Counted from the first letter of the stretch, positions 1 through 8,325 are shown. The stretch: 64,000 nt of DNA from Thiomicrorhabdus sp. (GCF_963677875.1 NZ_OY782566.1:62001-126000); one strand, 5' to 3'. Numbers and translations: made by a program. Notes: a model not told the origin generated them from the sequence alone.

Positions 1-600
1 ACCGATCAGCACCGGGTTGTTTTTCGTACGGCGCTGCAGCACCTGAACTGCACGGCGAATTTCGTCATCCCGCCCGATGACCGGGTCAAGTTTTCCCTCT
101 TCGGCCCGGGCTGTCAGATCCAGCGTATATTTTTCCAGTGCCTGACGGTTTTCTTCTGCATTTTGATCTTGCACGCTTTCTCCTCCACGTACCTGTTCGA
201 TTGCTTGTTGCAAAGTGTTAAGAGACGCCCCGGCCTTTTTAAAAAGTTCAGCGGCGTAATCGTCCGATTCCAGCAAAGCGACAAAAAACAGTTCACTGGC
301 AATGAAGGCATCGCCGTTTTTCTTGGCGGCCTGCTCCATCTTGGCCAAAATCCTAGCACTCGCCTGGTTGAGCTGAACTTGCGCCGCGCCGGAGACCTTA
401 GGCATGGACGACAATTTCTGTTGCAGCAGAGTTTTCAATTCACTCTGATTAATTCCAGCCAATCGCAGCAAAGATGCCTGATCATCAAGCAATGCCGATA
501 AAATATGGATCGGCTCTATATATGAGTGTTCAAGTCCCATCGCAGTCGACTGAGCTTGAGCCAGCGCACTCTGAAACTGGGTGGTGAATTTATCCATCAT
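1..600 (-). CDS. clpB: ClpB disaggregase, N-terminal part (runs off window)
   Basis: This is the first 200 codons of the Hsp100 chaperone that resolubilises aggregated proteins together with DnaK/DnaJ/GrpE. The frame is open from 600 to the window edge with no stop. The start reads [13 protein letters not shown], either at 600 or at the next codon (597), behind an AGAGGATG-type ribosome site. Residues about 1-150 are the double Clp-N repeat ([16 protein letters not shown], then an equivalent helix pair). The segment [21 protein letters not shown] at about 165-190 is the classic entry to the first AAA+ domain. The Walker A motif would come just beyond the edge. Family members are about 860 residues, so most of the protein is missing from view. 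No clear sigma32 promoter was recognised in the short upstream gap. Confidence 0.95.
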   Translation of the reverse strand, partial: MMDKFTTQFQSALAQAQSTAMGLEHSYIEPIHILSALLDDQASLLRLAGINQSELKTLLQQKLSSMPKVSGAAQVQLNQASARILAKMEQAAKKNGDAFIASELFFVALLESDDYAAELFKKAGASLNTLQQAIEQVRGGESVQDQNAEENRQALEKYTLDLTARAEEGKLDPVIGRDDEIRRAVQVLQRRTKNNPVLIG

Positions 601-736
601 CGGAAACATCCTCTAAAAATCATTCAATTACAGTAAATATAGGGTGGCCTTTCGAGCTTTCAAGATACAGCCGACGTTTTTTCCGGTAAAATTGCGTCAG
701 ATTAACTTTTACCGACTTCGATATAAAACACTCCCG

Positions 737-1594
737 ATGGATGATCTGTTTTTCATAGCTTCAAAGCTTGCCTGGGGATTACTCAGTCCCGGAAATCTTC
801 TGATTCTGCTGTTTACCGCAGGGACACTTGCTGTTATCGCCAACAAAACCACACTGGGCAAGTGGATTCTCGTACCCAGTATTTCAATCGCCTTGATGCT
901 GACGGCTTACCCGATCAGCGATGCACTGATGATCCCTCTGGAAAAGCGCTTCGCCAAACCAAGCGCACTGCCTGAACAAATTGACGGCATCATCCTGCTC
1001 GGTGGCGGAGAAGATCTGAAACGCTCTCTCAGCTGGCAAACTCAGGAACTCGGTTATGGAGGCGATCGCTATATCGCTACCCTTAAACTAGCGCGCCATT
1101 ATCCGCAAGCACCAGTCATTTTCAGCGGCGGCAGCGGTTTAATGCAATTGCAACCGGAAAAACCCCAGAACAGTGAAGGCACGCTTTCCGGCAAACTGTT
1201 GACCGATATGGGAATTGCAAAAAAACGCCTGATCATCGAATCCGAATCACGCAATACTTACGAAAACTTCAAAAAAATAAAGCCGTTATTGCCGAAAAAA
1301 GACGGACAGTACCTGCTTGTCACCTCCGCCTATCATATGCCACGCTCAGTCGGCATTGCCCGTAAAAGGGGGATCAGCGTCATCCCTTACCCGGTCGATT
1401 ACTACTCCAATCGCTCGCCCTACCGACAATGGGATTTTGATTTCTATGACCACCTGAGAGTTCTGGAAGCCGCCTGGAAAGAATGGATCGGCTTAAGCGT
1501 TTACTATGCAAACGGCAAGACCTCACAATGGTTCCCCGCCCCCCTAATGAGACGAAAGCATAACGGCGAAACGCCGGAACCAACCGGTAATTGA
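737..1594 (+). CDS. YdcF/ElyC-type DUF218 membrane protein
   Basis: A 285-residue protein with two N-terminal membrane segments (about residues 10-32 and 38-58) followed by a DUF218 domain facing the periplasm. Diagnostic features are the IDGIILLGGGED strand-loop, FSGGSG, the SRNTYENF motif and VTSAYHMPRS. E. coli ElyC, the best known relative, affects peptidoglycan/lipid-carrier metabolism, but the biochemical activity is unresolved. The frame is open further upstream to 644. I chose ATG 737 because it directly precedes the first hydrophobic segment and the extra 31 codons look like non-coding leader. No strong ribosome site is visible for either start. The gene stands alone, divergent from clpB. 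Confidence 0.8.
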   Translation: MDDLFFIASKLAWGLLSPGNLLILLFTAGTLAVIANKTTLGKWILVPSISIALMLTAYPISDALMIPLEKRFAKPSALPEQIDGIILLGGGEDLKRSLSWQTQELGYGGDRYIATLKLARHYPQAPVIFSGGSGLMQLQPEKPQNSEGTLSGKLLTDMGIAKKRLIIESESRNTYENFKKIKPLLPKKDGQYLLVTSAYHMPRSVGIARKRGISVIPYPVDYYSNRSPYRQWDFDFYDHLRVLEAAWKEWIGLSVYYANGKTSQWFPAPLMRRKHNGETPEPTGN

Positions 1595-1701
1595 TCTCCG
1601 ATAACCGACGCCAGGCGCCAGGGAACGGCCGTTGCGACAAAATTTCATTTTTTTTATTTTTTTGTTTGCAAACCCATATCAGCCTATGCTTAAATAAGTC
1701 C

Positions 1702-1729
1702 ATCGTTATATTCGAAAGGGAATAACGAT
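1702..1729. promoter_or_regulatory. ModE-like operator 1
   Basis: An inverted repeat with arms ATCGTTAT and ATAACGAT, extended by a flanking C/G pair to 9-bp arms, spanning exactly 28 bp. From memory, the E. coli ModE box is ATCGnTATATA-N6-TATATAnCGAT, also 28 bp. A weak -35/-10 pair (TTGTTT near 1672, TATGCT near 1686) would place a start near this repeat, so bound ModE could block transcription. No coding gene starts immediately downstream. Confidence 0.6.
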
Positions 1730-1740
1730 GTCGCTCAAAC

Positions 1741-1778
1741 ACCAAAATTTGTACTTATCTGCAGTTTTGGTTTTTTTT
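1741..1778 (+). terminator. Hairpin with T8 tract, between the two ModE-like boxes
   Basis: ACCAAAA at 1741 pairs with TTTTGGT ending at 1771, with a 17-nt loop, and is followed by a run of eight T. It looks like an intrinsic terminator for a short transcript that starts near 1700. The long loop and A/T-rich stem make it weak. Confidence 0.4.
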
Positions 1779-1783
1779 AATCC

Positions 1784-1811
1784 AGCGCTATATCTTTCCG
1801 GGAATAACGCT
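1784..1811. promoter_or_regulatory. ModE-like operator 2 (also a hairpin)
   Basis: AGCGCTAT and ATAACGCT arms spaced to give a 28-bp site, identical at 20 of 28 positions to operator 1, which lies 82 bp upstream (about eight helical turns). The outer pairing extends to CCAGCG/CGCTGG (1782-1813) and is followed by TTTTT, so the same DNA could also act as a terminator hairpin. TATATC inside the box (1789-1794) with TTGGTT 16 bp upstream is a possible promoter. Confidence 0.5.
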
Positions 1812-1854
1812 GGTTTTTCAGGATCACTGTAAAACTGAAAATTATGATTTTGTG

Positions 1855-1989
1855 AATTGCTCTCTTATCGTTTTAAGTCCCGTGGTGGATTCGGCTCAAA
1901 TCCGACGCGGGCAGTTTTCCTCAATCTAAACCTTTATCTGTCATTTATTTATTCGAGGAACTTAGCCCAGAATCATCTGGGCTTTTTTT
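1855..1989 (+). ncRNA. Candidate structured small RNA upstream of mop
   Basis: No coding frame is convincing here, but the DNA has strong RNA-like structure. A hairpin at 1879-1911 has stem CCCGTG/CGCGGG, a small GT/GA internal loop, stem GGATT/AATCC and loop CGGCTCA. TTCCTC (1917-1922) can pair with GAGGAA (1953-1958). An 8-bp terminator hairpin AGCCCAGA/TCTGGGCT (1964-1983) runs into seven T. TATGAT at 1843-1848 is a possible -10 without a good -35. I do not recognise a known family (not a Moco riboswitch, 6S, tmRNA or SRP RNA as far as I can tell). The 5' end is a guess. Confidence 0.4.
1964..1989 (+). terminator. Intrinsic terminator of the candidate small RNA
   Basis: Perfect 8-bp stem AGCCCAGA/TCTGGGCT with a 4-nt loop followed by seven T. 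It would end any transcript coming from the intergenic region before the mop promoter. Confidence 0.8.
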
Positions 1990-2010
1990 CATTTAAACGA
2001 GCGATAGGAA

Positions 2011-2041
2011 TTGACAGCTCATATAGCTAAAGCACTAGAAT
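2011..2041 (+). promoter_or_regulatory. Probable mop promoter with a ModE half-site
   Basis: TTGACA at 2011-2016 and TAGAAT at 2036-2041, with a long 19-bp spacer. The expected start falls at about 2048, inside ATCGTTTTATATAAC (from 2046). This matches the left half of the ModE-like boxes but lacks a good right half at the 28-bp spacing. Confidence 0.4.
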
Positions 2042-2157
2042 ATAAATCGTTTTATATAACAATTTCAATTACTTATATACAAACAGTAATATAAACCTAG
2101 CGCCATATTTCTTCTGCTTCATAAGAAGAAAAGGCCATATCGCAGGAAAGAATATCT

Positions 2158-2367
2158 ATGAAATTCAGCGCTCGTAACCAAATCAAGGGAACCGTCAAAG
2201 CTATCCACGAAGGTGTCGTCAACAGCGAAGTTGTGATCGAGATCGCTAATGGCGTCGAAATCACATCCATCATTACCAAAGGCTCTGCCGAAGCGCTTGG
2301 TTTAGAAGTCGGAAAACCTGCCTACGCAGTGATCAAAGCGTCGAACGTTATGGTCGCCGTCGACTAA
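2158..2367 (+). CDS. mop: Molbindin (single Mop/TOBE domain protein)
   Basis: A 69-residue protein that is one complete Mop domain: MKFSARNQIKGTVKAI at the start, then VNSEVVIEI, ITSIITKGSAEALGL and AYAVIKASNVMVAVD. Molbindins assemble as hexamers of such domains and bind molybdate or tungstate oxyanions at subunit interfaces in the cytoplasm, serving as a store or sensor. The protein has essentially full family length. It has its own promoter (TTGACA at 2011) and terminator (2381-2405), so it is monocistronic. The ribosome site GCAGGAAAGAA lies just upstream of ATG 2158. Because the only ModE-type regulator in the window lacks Mop domains, this protein could supply the missing metal-sensing half. 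That link is inference. Confidence 0.92.
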   Translation: MKFSARNQIKGTVKAIHEGVVNSEVVIEIANGVEITSIITKGSAEALGLEVGKPAYAVIKASNVMVAVD

Positions 2368-2380
2368 GCACAGAACAAGC

Positions 2381-2405
2381 AACCGGGATCGACACCCGGT
2401 TTTTC
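2381..2405 (+). terminator. Terminator of mop
   Basis: ACCGGG (2382-2387) pairs with CCCGGT (2395-2400) around a 7-nt loop, followed by TTTT. It separates mop from the outer-membrane protein/mod operon. Confidence 0.75.
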
Positions 2406-2412
2406 TTTACAA

Positions 2413-2440
2413 CTCGATATGTATTTTTGTAAATATATAC
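2413..2440. promoter_or_regulatory. Weak ModE-like half-site before the porin-mod operon
   Basis: On the reverse strand the 28-bp frame ends in ATATCGAG, a 6/8 match to the ATAACGAT arm of the good boxes. The other arm is poor. It lies in the 118-bp gap before the outer-membrane protein gene, where a molybdate operon would be expected to carry an operator. Confidence 0.3.
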
Positions 2441-2485
2441 AATAATACATATCTTTAGCTTCTCTGATTACACTGATCAAAAACA

Positions 2486-3817
2486 ATGAAAACCTTATGC
2501 AAACTGACCGCATGCAGCTGCGTATTGATAAGCTTGCTCCCCCTTTCTGCCCTCGCTTCGGCAAACACCGAACTCCTTTTCGAACTTCGAGAGCGCATTG
2601 AAAGCCAGCAAAACATGAATGATAAATTCTATGGAACGGCACCGAAAACCGGCGAAGCTTCAGACAGTTATTTATTAAGCCGCCTCCGTATCGGCCTGAT
2701 CCACCGCTTCAACGACGAATTCAAGATCAAACTGAGCCTTCAGGACAGCCGTGCTATCGACTGGGCTTTTCAGGATTCGAATTGGACAAATTCGGAATTC
2801 GGCAAACAGGAAAACAATCCTCAGCACGACCCGCTGGAACTCGGCGAAACCTTTATCGAATACCGCAGCCCTTACGGCTTCCTGAGCAAACTCGGGCGTC
2901 AATCCATTTATTATGGGAATAAACGGGTTTTCGGCCCCGGAGCCTGGAAAAATTCCGGCAAATGGGTTTGGGATGCTGCCAGAATCGGTTTTAAAAAAGA
3001 AAAAAACTGGCTGGAAGCTTTTTACGGGAAAAGCATGCTGCATGACCCGAATCAATTCAGTCTGGATCACCGCCACGGCTTTACCGGCGGCGCACTTTAC
3101 GCTCATATGCAACTTGATTCCGCCTGGGCGCTCGAACCCATGCTGATCAGCAAATACAACGACAGCAGCCAGGATTACGAGACGAAAGACCTTTACTACT
3201 ATGGCGCACGCGCACTCTACAAGGGCAAGGGGATCAAGCTCGATGCAACGTACCTGCAGCAGAAAGGCCATGTCAGACAATCCGGTACGACTCGAATTCA
3301 ATCAAATGCCATCGGTTATCACCTGGATCTGGATTATCGTTTCAATCCTCGATGGCTACTCGGAGCAATCTACGCCTATGCCAGCGGCGACGACAAAAAT
3401 ACCGCAGAAAACGAACGTTTTGACGGTGTCTACGGTGCCTCGGATAAATATTACGGACGGATGAATCTGATGGCCTGGTCAAACCTCAAAGACCTCGGAC
3501 TGCTCGCCAATTACCGCCCAAACAGAGACTGGCAAGTGCAAGCGGAATACCACCAGTTTCATGCCGACCGGATCAACGATAAATGGCGCGCCTACAAAAC
3601 CGGTCTGCAGGCTCAAAGCGATCACTACGGCAACGAACTGGATCTGACGGCGCAGTATCATTTTGCGCCTTCCTGGAAATTTGCTGCAGGCGTTGGCCTG
3701 TTCCTGCCCGGAGAAGCCATCCGTCAAGCCATCGACAACAATCAGCCGAATTTGAGTGACGATCCGGCTTATTCCGGCTTTTTTCAAGTCGAATACAAAT
3801 TCAAACAAACACTCTAA
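2486..3817 (+). CDS. Alginate-export-type outer-membrane beta-barrel protein
   Basis: A 443-residue protein with a signal peptide (MKTLCKLTACSCVLISLLPLSALASA, cleavage near 26). The rest is a repeating pattern of amphipathic strands typical of the alginate_exp barrel family: LLFELRERIESQQNM, YLLSRLRIGLIHRF, FIEYRSPYGFLSKLGRQ, QVEYKFKQTL at the C-terminus. Family members form outer-membrane channels; only some carry alginate, and there are no alginate genes here. It ends 23 bp before modA and appears to be the first gene of the modABDC operon, so a role in letting molybdate or another oxyanion into the periplasm is plausible but unproven. Both ends are intact. Confidence 0.75.
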   Translation: MKTLCKLTACSCVLISLLPLSALASANTELLFELRERIESQQNMNDKFYGTAPKTGEASDSYLLSRLRIGLIHRFNDEFKIKLSLQDSRAIDWAFQDSNWTNSEFGKQENNPQHDPLELGETFIEYRSPYGFLSKLGRQSIYYGNKRVFGPGAWKNSGKWVWDAARIGFKKEKNWLEAFYGKSMLHDPNQFSLDHRHGFTGGALYAHMQLDSAWALEPMLISKYNDSSQDYETKDLYYYGARALYKGKGIKLDATYLQQKGHVRQSGTTRIQSNAIGYHLDLDYRFNPRWLLGAIYAYASGDDKNTAENERFDGVYGASDKYYGRMNLMAWSNLKDLGLLANYRPNRDWQVQAEYHQFHADRINDKWRAYKTGLQAQSDHYGNELDLTAQYHFAPSWKFAAGVGLFLPGEAIRQAIDNNQPNLSDDPAYSGFFQVEYKFKQTL

Positions 3818-3840
3818 GGAATCAACAAGGAATAAACATT

Positions 3841-4572
3841 ATGCAGCCAACCACAGTCCGACTTCGTCTGACCACAATGATTATTCTAGTACTTTGCGCT
3901 TTCAAACTGCACGCCGGAGAATTCAAAATCGTTGCCGGCGGCGGCTATAAAAAACCGGTACAAGCGGTAATCCACGCCTATCATTCTCGCAGTGGCCGGA
4001 AAATCGATGCCGGTTATGGCAATATGCGACAAATCCTGTCTCAGGCAAAAGCATCCTCCCGGATTGCTCTGGTAATCGGCGATCGGAAATTTCTTGAACA
4101 AGAGTCGATCTTCAGCGACGACACCCTTTTAGGCAAGGGAAAGCTGGTACTGGCTTGGGCTTCTTCAACGCAAAAACTGACTTCAGCTGATGAGCTGGCC
4201 GATTCTCGTATCACCCGCATTGCACACCCGAACGCCAAAAAAGCAATCTACGGTCGCGCAGCACTTGAATGGCTGCACAGTCATCAGCTGGAAAATACCT
4301 TGAAGGACAAGCTGATTCAAACTGCGACGGTGCCACAAGTTTCATCTTATCTGGTCGCCCGCGAGATCGACGCCGGTTTCATTAACCTGACCGACGCCAT
4401 CGGATTGGGCGACAGAATTGGCGGCTACCTGCCTCTCGAAACAGGCTATACCCCCATTCAAATTGTGGCTGCCAGAGTCAACACCTACCGTCAGGACAAG
4501 GATGTGCAAGCTTTTATCGACTTTTTACGTTCCCCTGAAGCTCGGACAATCTTTAAACAATACGGTATGTAA
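3841..4572 (+). CDS. modA: Molybdate ABC transporter substrate-binding protein
   Basis: A 243-residue periplasmic binding protein with signal peptide MQPTTVRLRLTTMIILVLCAFKLHA. The mature part has the ModA pattern: a start strand FKIVAGGGYKKPVQAVIHAY, a RIALVIGDRKFL segment where ModA proteins carry the second oxyanion loop, GKGKLVLAWAS, an IAHPNAKKAIYGRAALEWL hinge and DAGFINLTDAIGLG. It should capture molybdate or tungstate and deliver it to ModB. The N-terminal loop is GGGYKKP rather than the usual AASL(T/K), which is somewhat atypical and may alter ligand choice. The gene follows the barrel gene by 23 bp and precedes modB by 70 bp. Confidence 0.85.
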   Translation: MQPTTVRLRLTTMIILVLCAFKLHAGEFKIVAGGGYKKPVQAVIHAYHSRSGRKIDAGYGNMRQILSQAKASSRIALVIGDRKFLEQESIFSDDTLLGKGKLVLAWASSTQKLTSADELADSRITRIAHPNAKKAIYGRAALEWLHSHQLENTLKDKLIQTATVPQVSSYLVAREIDAGFINLTDAIGLGDRIGGYLPLETGYTPIQIVAARVNTYRQDKDVQAFIDFLRSPEARTIFKQYGM

Positions 4573-4642
4573 ATAAATCGATCCCGAGCCTGAGTCTCTT
4601 TCCCCAAGAGAACCGGCCGCGACAAAACAAGGAAAACAAACT

Positions 4643-5317
4643 TTGCTGGAATGCGGTTTTACACCAATACTGATCAGTCTGAAAGTCATGCTCTGGAGCG
4701 GCCTGCTTCTTACCCTTATCGGCCTGCCGGTTGCCTGGCTTCTCAGCAGAGAACACTGGTTCGGGCGCAATATTTTGGAGATGCTGGTCACTCTGCCACT
4801 GGTTTTTCCACCCATAGCAATCGGTTTTTTCCTGCTGCTCCTGCTCGGTAGAGATGGCTGGCTCAATCACTGGCTGCCGCCAACCATGCAGTTTGAATTG
4901 GTTTTTTCTTTTACGGCGCTCCTGATTGCCAGCGTAATTGCCGGCCTCCCTTTGACTGTCAAACCGATTCAAACCGCCTGGCATCAGGAAACCCGCCAAC
5001 TGGTTGAAGCGGCTTACAGTCTTGGAAAAACGCCTTGGCAAACCTTCCTTTCAGTAACCCTGCCCAGTCTGGCTCCGGCCGTTTCCGCAGGCTTGACGCT
5101 GGGAATCGGACGCGGCATGGGAGAAGTGGGAATGAGTCTGATGCTCGGCGGAAATCTGATCGGTCAAACCGACACGCTCTCTCTGGCTATTTATAATGCC
5201 GTACTGGATGGCAATTTTGAATGTGCGGCGACCCTAACATGGATTCTGGCCGGTCTGGCGCTTGGACTGTTCGCTCTTCTCAAGCGCTTAGGCAAACGCC
5301 TCTATTTACAAGCATAA
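4643..5317 (+). CDS. modB: Molybdate ABC transporter permease
   Basis: A 224-residue inner-membrane protein with five to six hydrophobic segments. The cytoplasmic coupling EAA loop reads EAAYSLGKTPWQTFLSVTLP at about residues 120-139, as in ModB and CysT/W permeases. The start is TTG 4643 behind AAGGAAAAC. No ATG lies in frame before the first membrane helix, which begins LISLKVMLWSGLLLTLIG. Length is normal for ModB (about 225-230). It would work with ModA and the damaged ModC in this operon. Confidence 0.88.
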   Translation: MLECGFTPILISLKVMLWSGLLLTLIGLPVAWLLSREHWFGRNILEMLVTLPLVFPPIAIGFFLLLLLGRDGWLNHWLPPTMQFELVFSFTALLIASVIAGLPLTVKPIQTAWHQETRQLVEAAYSLGKTPWQTFLSVTLPSLAPAVSAGLTLGIGRGMGEVGMSLMLGGNLIGQTDTLSLAIYNAVLDGNFECAATLTWILAGLALGLFALLKRLGKRLYLQA

Positions 5318-5338
5318 CTTTTTAAAAAGGAAGCAAAG

Positions 5339-6205
5339 ATGATCTTTTTTCCAAACCCACGAAATCGAAGCCTGGATTAACGAAGATGCTCCCCTTGTCG
5401 ATCTGACATCTCATCTTTTAGGCATAGATTCCCAGACGGCACGCTTAAGCGTTCGCACTCGCCATCCGACCCGTTTGACCATGATGGAAGAAGCGGCACG
5501 GATTTTTGAAACTCCTCGGCGCCAGAAGGTCACCCATCTAAGCGCTTCCGGAACCGACGCCGATACCGACAGCCTGATTCTGGAAGCCGAAGGCCGAGCC
5601 GATGCACTTCATCGCGGCTGGAAAGTCGCCATGAATCTACTTGAATACCTGTGTGGCATTTCAACACTGACCGCTCAACTGGTCGAACAGGTGCAACAGG
5701 TCGGCGACATTCCATTGCTGGTCACTCGCAAACATTTACCCGGCATGAAAAAACCGATGATCAAAGCCATTCTCTCCGGCGGCGCCCATCCCCATCGGTC
5801 TGGGATTATCGGAAACCCTGCTGGTTTTCGAAAATCACCTGAACCTGATCGGCGGACGAGACGCTTTGCCACAACGGCTCCGCAAAATGCAAACGGCAGC
5901 CTGCGAAAAGAAAATCGCCATCGAGTGCGACACCTTGGAACAGGCACTGCAAGCAGCTACTGCCGGAGCCGATCTGATCCAATTCGATAAAGTCGAGTGC
6001 GAAAAACTCACCGAATGGTGCCGTACATTACGGGACGGATTCCCGCAATTGAAAATCATCATTGCTGGCGGTATTCGCCGGGAAAATATTCGCGACCTAT
6101 GCGCAAAGCGGTGTTGACGGCATCGTTTTAAGCTCTCTGTATCACGCGAAACCGGCCGACCTTGGAGTCAGAATTGAAACTCGTGTAACCCGGCAAAAAC
6201 CTTAA
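5339..6205 (+). pseudogene. modD: ModD, QPRTase-like protein, interrupted by frameshifts
   Basis: The reading frame starts at ATG 5339 behind AAGGAAGC and covers the nicotinate-nucleotide-pyrophosphorylase-like ModD fold, but only with frame changes. Three are clear: an extra T in the T6 run near 5345-5350, an extra G at about 5797, and an extra C at about 6095. After repair the product reads through to TAA 6203-6205, with hallmarks HEIEAWINEDAP at the start, NLLEYLCGISTLTAQLV, LLVTRKHLPGMKKPMIKAI, LSGGAHPHR and DGIVLSSLYHAKPADLGV at the end. A further irregular spot lies at 5514-5524. ModD accompanies molybdate transporters in Rhodobacter and others; its reaction is uncertain. Each break is removed by deleting one base, so sequencing error is as likely as decay. 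Confidence 0.8.
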
Positions 6206-6854
6206 AATTTCGTCTGAACGGTTGTCTATGCAGCGCTTCCGGCCCCTTGCAGGTCGATTGGGGACGGACGCATTGCTCCGGGTCAGGTCGTATTACTCAG
6301 CGGAGAATCCGGGAGCGGAAAAAACATCGTTGCTGAGAAGCCTCTGCGGTCTACCGTCGCAAATCAGCGGTGAAGTTCACTGGGGAGATCGGCTCTGGCA
6401 GGATGCAAACCGCTGCCATGTCCCACTTTACCGGCGTAACCTCGGAATGATGTTTCAAAATTACGCCCTCTTTCCCCAGCAAACGGTTGTGGAGCAATTA
6501 CTGTTTGCCGCAGACAATAGCGTCAGAGCGCAGGACGCTTCTGGAAGCATTCGGACTGGAAAAACTGCAACACGCTTACCCGCGCACCCTTTCCGGAGGG
6601 GCCAGCAGCAGCGGCTCGCCCTGGCTCGAAGTCTGATGCGATCCCCTCCTTTATTACTGCTGGACGAGCCTTTCAGCGCTCTCGACCAGGATACCCGCTA
6701 CAGAGTCCTTGAATGGCTTGGCGAAGAGCATCGCCGAAAAAAATTTTCGCTATTGGCAATCAGCCATGATCCGCATGACTGGCGCGCATTCCAACCGCAG
6801 CACTGGAAGCTCCAGAATGGTCGCTTAACGGATTCGGCGACATCCCATCCGTAA
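6205..6854 (+). pseudogene. modC: ModC, molybdate ABC transporter ATPase, interrupted by frameshifts
   Basis: ABC ATPase motifs are all present but in different frames. An N-terminal KFRLNGCLCSASGPLQVDW begins right after the modD stop with no usable start codon visible. An extra G near 6260 and an extra A in the A6 run near 6320 must be removed to read the Walker A region SGESGSGKTSLLRSL. The Q-loop GMMFQNYALFPQ follows. Another shift near 6533 and a two-base surplus in the G run near 6596-6602 are needed to read EAFGLEKLQHAYPRTLSGG then QQQRLALARSL. Walker B (LLLLDEPFSALD) and the H-loop (AISHDPHD) are intact. The C-terminal Mop/TOBE domain of classical ModC is absent: the protein ends soon after the H-loop. 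No premature stop arises by substitution. Confidence 0.8.
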
Positions 6855-6887
6855 AGACGCTTCGCAACACGCAACTCGGAGGTGTTC

Positions 6888-8253
6888 ATGCTCTCAATAA
6901 TCTTTCTTGGCTCTGATGACGATTGGCTGAGTTTTCAGACCGGTACACAGGGTAACTCCTATCAGGTTACTCACCTCTCCCGTAGCGAAGAACTCAGCAA
7001 CGACCAGATTCGCAACAGCGATCTGATTCTGCTCCCGTATCGACTGCAATCGCAAAACAGCCTGCCGCTTTGCCACCAGCTCCGGCAATTAAATCCCCAC
7101 TTGCTTTGCATCTTACTCGTCGATGCAGACCAGGCACATCATGCCATCGAATCCTTCCGATCCGGAGCTTTCGACGTTCTTTCCGTTCCTTATGAGCCTC
7201 AGGAACTACTCTCCTCACTCAGAAAGAGCGAAAATTTTATTGCTCATCGCGCTTACATCTATTCGCAACAACAGCCTCCGGGAGAACTCGACTCCGACAT
7301 TGTTCCGGTAGCCGTCAGTGCCAAATATGCGTCGCACGCTTTCCTTACTGCATCAGATTTCCGACAAAGAAAATTCCTATCCTCCTGAACGGAGAGAAAC
7401 CGGAACGGGTAAAAGCGTAATTTCCAGTTACTTGCATGCCATCAGTCCGCGCAAGGAAGCACATTTTTTTAACCGTCAATTGCGGCGCCTTAACTCCAAG
7501 CCTTCTGGAATCAGAACTCTTCGGGCACGAAAAAGGGGGCTTTTACGGGCGCTCTCAGCCGCCGGGTCGGGCTTCTTGAAGCCGCTGACGGCGGCACACT
7601 GTTTCTCGACGAAATCAACAGCGCTTCACCGGAACTGCAAATTCGCCTGTTGCAGTTCATTCAGGATAAAAAGCTGTTGCGCATTGGCTCCCGTACCGAA
7701 ATTACCGTCGACGTACGTCTGATTTTTGCATCCAAACCAACCATTACGCTCTCTGGTTGAAGCCGGACAATTTCGTGAAGATCTTTATTTCAGATTGAAT
7801 GTGTTTCCGATCGAACTGCCAGCCTTAAGAGAACGGGTTGAAGATATCTCACACCTGGCGGCACGCTTCATGTTCAAGCACGCCCCAAAGCTTGGCAAAA
7901 CCGTAAATTCCTGCGGGCCCGGTGTGCTGAACACTCTGCAGAAATACCACTGGCCCGGTAACATCCGCGAGCTGGAAAATGTCATGCAAAGGGCTCTGGT
8001 TTTATGTGAGAACGAACGCATTGAACTGAAAGACCTGCCGCCGGAAATCGTCGCCAGAGTCACTCATCCCGATATCAAATTCGAAAAAAACCGTTCGCCT
8101 TTTCCCGAAAACGCCACTCTTGAAGAGGTAGAAAAAATCTGGATTCGCAAAGTGCTTTCCAGATACGACGGCAACAAACTTCGCGCATCCAAAGCTTTAG
8201 GCATTAATCAAACCACCCTGTGGCGAAAACTCAAAGCCGAAGAAAAAGACTAA
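6888..8253 (+). pseudogene. Sigma54-dependent activator with degenerate receiver domain, interrupted by frameshifts
   Basis: ATG 6888 sits behind GGAGG. Residues 1-120 look like a receiver domain, but the phospho-acceptor position reads LILLPYRL (Pro where Asp is expected) and the conserved Lys is missing (LSVPYEP), so control by phosphorylation is unlikely. The AAA+ domain follows with GETGTGKS, a repaired [10 protein letters not shown] loop (GAFTGA contacts sigma54), GGTLFLDEIN (Walker B) and REDLYFRLNVFPI. A Fis-type helix-turn-helix ends it (NKLRASKALGINQTTLWRKLK). Breaks lie near 7325, 7376-7398, 7467 (T7), 7538 (G5) and 7728 (AAA), most of them one extra base. It is adjacent to a matching enhancer and -24/-12 promoter, so it probably drives the sox-like operon. 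Confidence 0.8.
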
Positions 8254-8266
8254 TTTTTTCAAGGCC

Positions 8267-8325
8267 TGCAAATTGCAATCTGCACCGAAGCTTGCAATTT
8301 GCATATCCGCCTCCCACGATTGCAA
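8267..8325. promoter_or_regulatory. Probable enhancer (UAS) for the sigma54 activator
   Basis: A perfect 12-bp inverted repeat, TGCAAATTGCAA at 8267-8278 and TTGCAATTTGCA at 8292-8303, with a third TTGCAA at 8320-8325. Each arm is itself nearly palindromic. The block lies 94-152 bp upstream of the -24 element, the usual distance for a bacterial enhancer-binding protein site, and immediately follows the activator gene. Confidence 0.7.

Noticed and set aside
1887..1903. tRNA T-arm-like stem-loop, possible tRNA remnant or attachment site
   Set aside because: The loop CTCAAAT resembles a T-loop, but there is no acceptor stem, anticodon arm or CCA, and no integrase gene or second copy nearby.
1855..1989. 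Moco riboswitch upstream of mop
   Set aside because: Position would suit it, but the terminator at 1964-1989 and the separate mop promoter at 2011 detach it from mop, and I cannot match the known motif.
5339..7735. Programmed ribosomal frameshifting in modD, modC and the activator gene
   Set aside because: Too many sites, various homopolymers (T, G, A, C), no slippery heptamers with pseudoknots, and all consistent with simple extra bases.
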